Shown here: positions 1-4,393 of the stretch, piece after piece
Layout of the letters: each line of letters opens with the position of its first letter
Position numbering within the stretch: position 1 is the first letter of the stretch
Origin: Thermoleophilia bacterium
GTDB taxonomy: Bacteria > Actinomycetota > Thermoleophilia > Gaiellales > Gaiellaceae
NCBI GenBank assembly: GCA_013362295.1
Contig: JABFWJ010000026.1
Location: 1-7,375, forward strand
Length of the DNA stretch: 7,375 bases
Direction of reading: 5' to 3'
Program-made: the position numbers and the translations under genes
Notes under the pieces: model-generated
Seen by the model: the letters and a program-made list of their open reading frames with translations, nothing else
Databases searched by the model: none
What the model was told of the DNA's origin: nothing

Positions 1-33
1 CAGCGGCTCCGCCGAGGCTACGCCTGTGTTCAT
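1..33 (-). CDS. Possible start of the next gene in the sugar-importer operon (partial, 11 codons visible)
   Basis: On the minus strand an ATG at 33-31 opens a frame that reads MNTGVASAEPL and runs off the window edge without a stop. It lies 40 nt beyond the stop of the sugar-binding protein in the same direction, where binding-protein operons usually place the first membrane permease, so a permease N-terminus is the natural guess. A GGAG motif ends 5 nt before this ATG. The identity cannot be settled from 11 codons, and the stretch is also one unit of a tandem repeat, so it could instead be non-coding repeat DNA. Confidence 0.35.
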   Translation of the reverse strand, partial: MNTGVASAEPL

Positions 34-65
34 GACGGCTCCGCCGAGGCTACGCCCGTGTTCAT
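4..65. repeat. Two-copy tandem repeat, period 32 bp
   Basis: Positions 4-33 and 36-65 are the same 30-mer with one difference (T25 versus C57), separated by GA. Read on the minus strand each copy contains ATG AAC AC(A/G) GGC GTA GCC TCG GCG GAG CCG. The first copy (ATG at 65-63) is closed after 11 codons by a TGA at 32-30 that overlaps the ATG of the second copy (TCATGA). Because 32 is not a multiple of three, only the second copy can continue into a longer frame. It may be a local duplication of a gene start or a dispersed intergenic repeat captured here. Confidence 0.9.
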
Positions 66-72
66 TCGCCGG

Positions 73-1395
73 TCACGGCACGCCGCCTCCGCCGCCCGCC
101 TGCTGGACCTGAGCGTCGAGCTGCGACGCGAGCTTCTTCAGCCCGCCCTGCAGGTCCTTGACCTTCCCCGACTGCCACTGCTCGAAGAAGTCCTGGACCG
201 AGTTGGTGTACGCCTGGCCCGACGCCATGATCGGCGACGTGCCCGACTTCCGGTTCGCGAAGATGTTCAGGAACGTTCCGAAGTGCTTGTCGGGCGTGAT
301 CTCCCGGGAGTTCAGCGACGCCTTCGTCGTCGGCACGTTCCGGATCAGGTTGGAGAACTGCGCGAGGAAGTGGTTGTTCGTCGTCAGGTACTTGACGAGC
401 GCCCACGACTGGTCGAGATGCTTCGCCCCACGCGGGATCCCGATGATCGTGCCGTTGATGTAGCCCGAGCCGTACAGCTCCGGATGTGCGTCGTCGACGG
501 GCATCGGCGCCGTCCCGTAGTCGAGGTTCGGGTGCTCGTGCTGGATGAATGCGACGCGCCACTCGCCGTCGAAGTTCATCGCGAGCTTGCCGGTCTCGAA
601 CGCCTGCGACGGCGTGAACTCGTCGATCGGCTGTGCCTGGAAGCGCACCAGGTTCGAGTACCCGTACCAGTCGACGAGGCTCTTCTGCCACTTCGCGAAC
701 TTCGCCCACGCGGCGTCCTTGCCGATCAGCGAATGGCCCTTCGAGTCGATCCACTTGCCGCCGTACGCCTGGATCCACCGCTCGGGCGTGTTCTCGTAGA
801 AGCCGATCACCGGATCGAAGCCGGCGACCTTGATCTTCCCGCTCTTGTTGCGGACGGTGAGCTTCTTCGCATCGGCCGCAAGCTCGGAGACGGTCCGCGG
901 CGGCCGCGTGATCCCTGCGGCTTTGAACAGCTTCTTGTTGTAGTAGAGCCCGTAGACGTCGGCGAGCAGCGGCAGCGCGCAGTGCTTGCCGCCGTAACCC
1001 GTGTAGTACCACGTCGCCGACGGGAAGAGCGTCGACGCGATGTGATCCTTCTTCAAGAGCGGGGCCAGGTCGACCCAGCCGCCGGACCCGCAGTAGTTCC
1101 CGACGTTGTACGAGTTGAACGAGCTGACGACGTCGGGCGCGGTCCCGGAGCGGATCGCCGCGACGATCTTGTTGTCGTCGATGCCGCCGACGACCTTCAC
1201 GGACACGTTGTGCTGGCTCCCGTTGTACTCGTCGATCAGCTTCTTGAAGCTGGTCAACTCGTGGCCGGCGCTCCACCCGACCCAGATCGTGAGCTTCGTC
1301 GGCGAGGAACGGTGCGCGCTCCCCGCCGTGGCGGCGGCCGCCACGACCATCGTCGCGAGCACGAGCACGGCTGCAGCGATGCTGCGTCTCCTCAT
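73..1395 (-). CDS. ABC transporter sugar-binding protein (extracellular solute-binding family 1)
   Basis: This 440-aa protein is a secreted substrate receptor that would deliver a sugar or oligosaccharide to an ABC importer in the membrane. It starts MRRRS followed by a hydrophobic stretch to about residue 27, a Sec signal peptide. The mature part begins with KLTIWVGWSAG, and the family-1 hallmark YNKKLFKAAGI..PP.TVSEL lies near residues 152-178; the aromatic-rich remainder fits a carbohydrate ligand. I chose ATG at 1395 rather than an upstream TTG at 1419 because AGGAGG sits 6 nt before it and the upstream codons would put eight charged residues before the signal sequence. There is no lipobox cysteine at the signal-peptide end, unusual for Gram-positive binding proteins; Cys102 and Cys139 could form a disulfide. 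It is divergent from a ROK repressor, which probably controls it. The exact sugar cannot be inferred. Confidence 0.93.
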   Translation of the reverse strand: MRRRSIAAAVLVLATMVVAAAATAGSAHRSSPTKLTIWVGWSAGHELTSFKKLIDEYNGSQHNVSVKVVGGIDDNKIVAAIRSGTAPDVVSSFNSYNVGNYCGSGGWVDLAPLLKKDHIASTLFPSATWYYTGYGGKHCALPLLADVYGLYYNKKLFKAAGITRPPRTVSELAADAKKLTVRNKSGKIKVAGFDPVIGFYENTPERWIQAYGGKWIDSKGHSLIGKDAAWAKFAKWQKSLVDWYGYSNLVRFQAQPIDEFTPSQAFETGKLAMNFDGEWRVAFIQHEHPNLDYGTAPMPVDDAHPELYGSGYINGTIIGIPRGAKHLDQSWALVKYLTTNNHFLAQFSNLIRNVPTTKASLNSREITPDKHFGTFLNIFANRKSGTSPIMASGQAYTNSVQDFFEQWQSGKVKDLQGGLKKLASQLDAQVQQAGGGGGVP

Positions 1396-1422
1396 TCGGA
1401 CCCTCCTGCGGGTGCGCAATCT

Positions 1423-1439
1423 GGTTAATGTTCCGAACG
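1423..1439. promoter_or_regulatory. Candidate ROK operator, site 1
   Basis: The 17-bp site reads GGTTA-N7-GAACG, an imperfect inverted repeat. Its reverse complement matches site 2 (1497-1513) at 12 of 17 positions, sharing CGTT-N-G-N3-CATTAAC. It lies immediately downstream of the predicted transcription start of the binding-protein gene. Confidence 0.5.
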
Positions 1440-1446
1440 AGGATGG

Positions 1447-1476
1447 AGACTATGCCACGGATCTCCACCAGGTCAA
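1447..1476 (-). promoter_or_regulatory. Candidate promoter of the sugar-binding protein gene
   Basis: On the minus strand TTGACC (1476-1471) is followed after 18 bp by TAGTCT (1452-1447), a good -35/-10 pair. The start of transcription would fall near 1440, leaving a leader of about 45 nt. The downstream inverted-repeat site at 1423-1439 would cover the first transcribed bases, a classic place for a repressor. The promoter is predicted from motif match only. Confidence 0.5.
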
Positions 1477-1496
1477 GCGAAATCCCACTCGATTTA

Positions 1497-1513
1497 CGTT
1501 AGTCTCATTAACG
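1497..1513. promoter_or_regulatory. Candidate ROK operator, site 2 (at the repressor's own start)
   Basis: CGTTA-N7-TAACG is a perfect 5-bp-arm inverted repeat ending two bases before the ROK start codon. A TACGTT at 1495-1500 overlapping it could be a -10 element, which would give a very short leader. Binding here would autoregulate the repressor. The pairing with site 1, one per divergent gene, is what makes an operator role credible. Confidence 0.5.
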
Positions 1514-1515
1514 GG

Positions 1516-2655
1516 ATGACGAGGCGCGCCACGCCGCCGCTACTGAAAGACCTCAACGAGCGCACCGTCCTGGAGGCGATCAGAGCGGCCGCGCCGATCT
1601 CGCGTGCGGAGATCTCCCGCCGCGTCGGCATCTCGAAGCCGACCGTCTCGCAGGCGCTCCAGTCGCTCCTCGCGGCGAAGCTCGTGCGGGAGGCGGAACG
1701 GGGCGGCGACGGCCCGAGCTACGGGGCGACGTTCTTCGAGCCCGTCCCGGAGGCGGCGTTCGTGCTCGGGCTCGACCTGGGCGCGCGCTTCGTGCGCGGC
1801 GCGGTGTGCGATGTCCGCGGCGAGGTCCGGGCCCGGCAGGACCTCGAGCTGTCCGCGCGGACGGCGGCCGCCTCGCTCGACGCGATCGAGTCGCTCGCGC
1901 GCTCGCTGCTCGACGCTGCCGGCGCGGAGCCCGCGTTCGTCGACAGCGTCGTGCTCGGGGTGCCCGGGGCCGTCGAGGTCGCGAGCGGGCGCATCTCGCT
2001 CGCGGAGAACGTCGTCGGGCTCGAGGGAGAAGGGTTCCACGACGACCTCGCCGACCGCGTCGGGCTGCCGGTGACGATCGAGAACGACATCAACCTCGCG
2101 GCGCTCGGCGAACGCTGGCGCGGAATCGCACGCGGTGTCGACGACTTCGTGTTCCTCTCGATCGGCACGGGACTAGGCGCGGGCCTCGTGCTGCGCGGCG
2201 AGCTGCACCGCGGCCACAACGGCGCCGCGGGTGAGCTCGACCACGTGCGCGTCGGGCTCGCGGAGGACATCGACCCGTGCGCCGCGGCGGTCTCGGCGCT
2301 CGCGCAGTCACTCGGCGCGCCCGTACCGCACGATCCGCGCTCGATCTTCGCCGCGGCGAGAGCCGGCGATCGCATCGCACGCGCAGTCGTCGAGGAGGAG
2401 TGCCGTCGCATCGCCTTGCACATCGTCCCGCTCGCGGCCGTGACCGACATCGGCCTCGTCGTCCTCGGCGGCGGGATCGGATCGAACGGCGACCTGCTCT
2501 ACGAGCAGATCCGGGCGCGACTGCGCGCCTGGCTGCCGTCGCCGCCGCGCGTCGAGGCGTCGAGCCTCGGCGACGCCGCAGTGCTCACCGGAGCGCTCGC
2601 GGTCGGTCTGCGCGCCGCGCGCGAGAACGTCTTCGTGAACCGCACCCGCGTCTGA
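1516..2655 (+). CDS. ROK-family transcriptional repressor (XylR/NagC type)
   Basis: This 379-aa cytoplasmic regulator has an N-terminal winged helix (about residues 9-63, with ISRAEISRRVGISKPTVSQALQSL) and a C-terminal sugar-kinase-like ROK domain (about 82-370). Within the latter I see DLGAR at 87-91 (DxGGT-like), END at 189-191, SIGTGLGAG near 215-223 and HNGAAGELDH ending at His243. The usual zinc motif CxCGxxGC after that histidine is absent: only Cys255 remains in DIDPCAAAVSALAQS. Length and order match ROK repressors rather than kinases, which lack the winged helix. It is divergent from the sugar-binding protein with a paired inverted repeat between them, so it most likely represses the importer and itself until a sugar binds. 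There is no good Shine-Dalgarno before ATG 1516 (only ACGGG), so a leaderless or near-leaderless message is possible. Confidence 0.93.
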   Translation: MTRRATPPLLKDLNERTVLEAIRAAAPISRAEISRRVGISKPTVSQALQSLLAAKLVREAERGGDGPSYGATFFEPVPEAAFVLGLDLGARFVRGAVCDVRGEVRARQDLELSARTAAASLDAIESLARSLLDAAGAEPAFVDSVVLGVPGAVEVASGRISLAENVVGLEGEGFHDDLADRVGLPVTIENDINLAALGERWRGIARGVDDFVFLSIGTGLGAGLVLRGELHRGHNGAAGELDHVRVGLAEDIDPCAAAVSALAQSLGAPVPHDPRSIFAAARAGDRIARAVVEEECRRIALHIVPLAAVTDIGLVVLGGGIGSNGDLLYEQIRARLRAWLPSPPRVEASSLGDAAVLTGALAVGLRAARENVFVNRTRV

Positions 2656-2684
2656 AGGGCCGCCCGGGGAAAACCTCAGTGCTG

Positions 2685-2760
2685 GAATCTGGTTCGGCTG
2701 CGCCGAATCAGGTTCCGCGCGCGGCGACCGAATCTGATTCCGCGCAGCGGAACCAGATTC
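2685..2760. repeat. Paired mirror hairpins (REP/BIME-like element) between convergent genes
   Basis: Hairpin 1 (2685-2715) and hairpin 2 (2730-2760) are each 31 nt, with 14-position stems and 3-nt loops (TGC and GCA), separated by 14 nt of GC-rich sequence. Hairpin 2 is the reverse complement of hairpin 1 except at three positions. Two of these are the partners of one stem pair (G-C in one, C-G in the other); the third turns a G-T wobble into A-T. The whole 76 bp is therefore also a large inverted repeat. It fills the gap between the ends of the ROK and XRE-TPR genes and may stop transcription from both sides, although hairpin 2 has no T-run after it and on the minus strand TTTT comes only about 10 nt beyond hairpin 1. 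Confidence 0.85.
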
Positions 2761-2765
2761 GAGCC

Positions 2766-4064
2766 TTAGGCGCGCTGGCCCGCCGGCACGGAGGAGGCGG
2801 CGTCCGTCGCGCGCTTCAGCACCTGCAGCGCGCCCGCGGTGTCCCCGTCCTCCTCGAGCAGCGTCGCAAGGCGGCGACCCGCCTCGAGCACCATCGGCCG
2901 GAGGTACTCCGTGAGCAGGTCGAGGGCCTGCTCGAGGAGCATCCTCGCCCGGGCCCGGTCGCCGGCTGCCAGGAACACGTCCGCGAGCGTGACGTAGGCA
3001 TGACCGCGGTCGCCTGGGCTGACCGAGTCGAGCAGCTCGAGGGTGCGCGCCGCCTTGAGCGCGGCCTCCGAGTGGCGTCCGAGCGACATGAGCGCGCGTG
3101 CCTCCTCGAGGGAGAAGCGCGCGTCGTCGGCTGGGCCCAGCTCACGCCCGAAGAGCGCACGCCCGCGGCCGAGCAGCCGGAGCGCCTCGACGCCGTCGCC
3201 CGACTCGAGCTCGGCATGGGCGAGCAGGTGGTACGCCATGCCGACGTAGGAGTCGTTCTCGGTCCGCTCGAGGATCTCGAGCGCCCGGCGCGCGTAGCGC
3301 CCCGCGAGGCGCGGCTCGTGCCGCATCGAATGGAGCCGCGACTGCGACCAGAACACCCGCGCGGACGCGACCGGGTCGCCTGCGGCATCGGCGAAGCGGA
3401 TCACCTCGGCCAGGCACGCCTCCGCCTTGCTGAACTCACCCGCGTCGATCAGGGCATTCGCGAGCAGCACCGCGAACCGCAGCTCCTCGACGGACGCGCC
3501 GGCCTCGTGCGCCTCGGCGGCCGCGCGCTCGAAGAGCGCGATCGCCGACTCGCGTGAGCCGGTTATGGCGTGCGCGCGCCCGAGCGTGTCGACCGCCCCC
3601 GGGTCGGCGAGCGCACTCCGGCCACGGAGGTCGAAGGCCTGGTCGAGCAACTCGATCGCCGCGACCCACCGTTCCGAGCGAAACGCGATCTGCCCGAGCC
3701 CGGCGAGCGCAGCCGGACGCGCGGGATCGCCGTGCTCGAGATGGCCGCGATAGATGCGCTCTGCCTCCTCGATCTCGCCGAGCCTGAGCGCAACCTCGGC
3801 GTCGAGCAGCTCCGACGGCTCGGCGTGGGCGACCTCGACACCCGTCGCGAGCCACTGGCCGGAGACCTCGAGACGCAGGGCGAGCTGGTTGATCATCTGG
3901 AGCGAGGGGACGCGGGCGCCCGCCTCGATCCGGGAGATGTAGGCCGCGGTGCAGCCGGGGAAGGCGAGCTGGCGCTGCGAGAGCCCGGCGCGCTCCCGCG
4001 CGGCCTTCAGGCGGACGCCGACTTCCTTCGGAGAGTCGATGTGAGTGGTCAATGAGCGGGGCAT
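2766..4064 (-). CDS. XRE helix-turn-helix regulator with C-terminal TPR array (RRNPP-like architecture)
   Basis: The 432-aa protein starts with an XRE domain at about residues 15-70 (VGVRLKAARERAGLSQ, then recognition helix TAAYISRIEAG with a conserved ARVPS.. turn). From about residue 78 to 425 it is a run of paired amphipathic helices typical of TPRs, with repeated patterns such as RWVAAIELLDQAFDL, RESAIALFERAAAEA, EFSKAEACLAEVIRF and RHSEAALKAARTLELL. No kinase, ATPase or transmembrane segment is visible, so it should be a cytoplasmic DNA-binding protein whose TPRs sense a ligand. HTH plus about nine TPRs in roughly 430 residues is closest in layout to the peptide receptor NprR of the RRNPP group. 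ATG 4064 is preceded on its strand by AGGA at 8 nt. A divergent tiny peptide gene starts 128 bp away. Alternatives are a developmental XRE-TPR regulator with a protein partner; the peptide link is inferred. Confidence 0.9.
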   Translation of the reverse strand: MPRSLTTHIDSPKEVGVRLKAARERAGLSQRQLAFPGCTAAYISRIEAGARVPSLQMINQLALRLEVSGQWLATGVEVAHAEPSELLDAEVALRLGEIEEAERIYRGHLEHGDPARPAALAGLGQIAFRSERWVAAIELLDQAFDLRGRSALADPGAVDTLGRAHAITGSRESAIALFERAAAEAHEAGASVEELRFAVLLANALIDAGEFSKAEACLAEVIRFADAAGDPVASARVFWSQSRLHSMRHEPRLAGRYARRALEILERTENDSYVGMAYHLLAHAELESGDGVEALRLLGRGRALFGRELGPADDARFSLEEARALMSLGRHSEAALKAARTLELLDSVSPGDRGHAYVTLADVFLAAGDRARARMLLEQALDLLTEYLRPMVLEAGRRLATLLEEDGDTAGALQVLKRATDAASSVPAGQRA

Positions 4065-4068
4065 GAGT

Positions 4069-4097
4069 CACATCCTAGTTGTCTGTTGTTGGATGTG
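4069..4097. promoter_or_regulatory. Inverted repeat before the XRE-TPR start (operator or RNA hairpin)
   Basis: CACATCC (4069-4075) and GGATGTG (4091-4097) are perfect 7-bp arms around 15 bp. The site ends 4 bp from the XRE-TPR start codon. In the transcript of that gene the proximal arm contains GGA of the AGGA Shine-Dalgarno, so a folded hairpin would hide it; as DNA it is a plausible autoregulatory site. Confidence 0.5.
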
Positions 4098-4111
4098 CTG
4101 TCAGGCGGAGG

Positions 4112-4139
4112 TTCGGAGTTTGCCTGCTCCTGAGACAAT
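4112..4139 (+). promoter_or_regulatory. Candidate promoter of the small peptide gene
   Basis: An extended -10 element TGA-GACAAT ends at 4139, with a weak TTCGGA -35 (4112-4117) 16 bp upstream. Transcription would start near 4146 and give a leader of about 47 nt. The match is modest; a full -35 consensus is missing. Confidence 0.35.
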
Positions 4140-4165
4140 GCCCACGGGCCCCCGGGGGCTGTCAA
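4135..4165 (-). promoter_or_regulatory. Candidate promoter of the XRE-TPR gene with a palindromic spacer
   Basis: A perfect TTGACA (4165-4160 on the minus strand) faces a CATTGT -10-like element (4140-4135) across a 19-bp spacer. The spacer holds the perfect 12-bp palindrome GCCCCCGGGGGC (4148-4159). The -10 overlaps that of the opposing peptide promoter, so one protein on the palindrome could control both genes. The spacing is longer than the usual 17 bp. Confidence 0.4.
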
Positions 4166-4192
4166 TCCATTCGGCCCAAGGAGACAGCCCAA

Positions 4193-4276
4193 ATGCGCAG
4201 GTTTGCACCCCTCGCGGCGACGCTCGCGATGCTCGTCGCGGCACTGTTCAGCGCCGACGTCACGTACTGGCCCTAG
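4193..4276 (+). CDS. 27-aa exported peptide precursor, candidate signalling pheromone
   Basis: The frame ATG 4193 to TAG 4276 encodes MRRF followed by a hydrophobic core (APLAATLAMLVAALF, about residues 5-19) and a short polar-aromatic tail, SADVTYWP. The shape is that of a signal peptide with almost nothing after it, as in SHP, PapR or Phr-type precursors whose last residues become a signal. AAGGAGA at 4178-4184, 8 nt before the ATG, is the best ribosome binding site in the window, which argues strongly for translation. The gene is divergent from the XRE-TPR regulator and is closed by its own terminator at 4310-4352, so it is a self-contained single-gene unit. Cleavage after LFSA would release DVTYWP; after LF, the full octapeptide. 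Other possibilities are a small membrane peptide, a type I toxin or a leader peptide, though no gene is obviously attenuated. I know no named family for it. Confidence 0.75.
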   Translation: MRRFAPLAATLAMLVAALFSADVTYWP

Positions 4277-4309
4277 AAGACGCGGCCCCTGGAACCGGGG
4301 GCGGCTGGA

Positions 4310-4352
4310 CCGCGGGGCGCGCGACGGTGGGACGCGCCCCGCGGCACCTTTT
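4310..4352 (+). terminator. Strong rho-independent terminator after the peptide gene
   Basis: A perfect 12-bp stem, CCGCGGGGCGCG (4310-4321) with CGCGCCCCGCGG (4333-4344), encloses an 11-nt loop and is followed by CACCTTTT. A weaker hairpin, GCCCCT/GGGGGC around GGAACC, precedes it at 4285-4302. It separates the peptide gene from the downstream hydrolase. Confidence 0.8.
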
Positions 4353-4393
4353 CGGGGGAGGCGGGCCGGCGGCGGACGGGGTTACCTGCGTCG

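Noticed and set aside
1396..1419. TTG start adding eight residues to the sugar-binding protein
   Set aside because: AGGAGG at 6 nt supports the internal ATG at 1395, and the extra codons themselves encode the ribosome site.
58..1428. Long plus-strand open frame opposite the sugar-binding protein
   Set aside because: Arg/Val/Leu-rich composition without domains; it is antisense to a clear family-1 binding protein with a signal peptide and RBS.
62..1468. 468-codon minus-strand frame overlapping the binding protein
   Set aside because: It is the same strand in a shifted frame, Arg-rich, and without recognisable motifs; the correct frame gives a full family match.
2685..2760. Integron attC site, or a CRISPR repeat pair
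   Set aside because: There are only two units in mirror orientation with a 14-nt gap, no integrase or cas genes, and no attC core sites; the REP/BIME-like reading fits better.
2277..3557. 426-codon plus-strand frame spanning the end of the ROK gene and the XRE-TPR gene
   Set aside because: It crosses the double-hairpin gap between two convergent genes and has low-complexity Arg-rich content.
4193..4276. Amino-acid attenuation leader peptide
   Set aside because: There is only one Trp and one Tyr, no run of regulatory codons, no biosynthetic gene downstream, and the core is a membrane-type hydrophobic stretch.
4277..4393. c-di-AMP (ydaO-type) riboswitch before the NlpC/P60 gene
   Set aside because: Such riboswitches often precede wall hydrolases in actinomycetes, but the gap is too short for one and is mostly a simple terminator hairpin.
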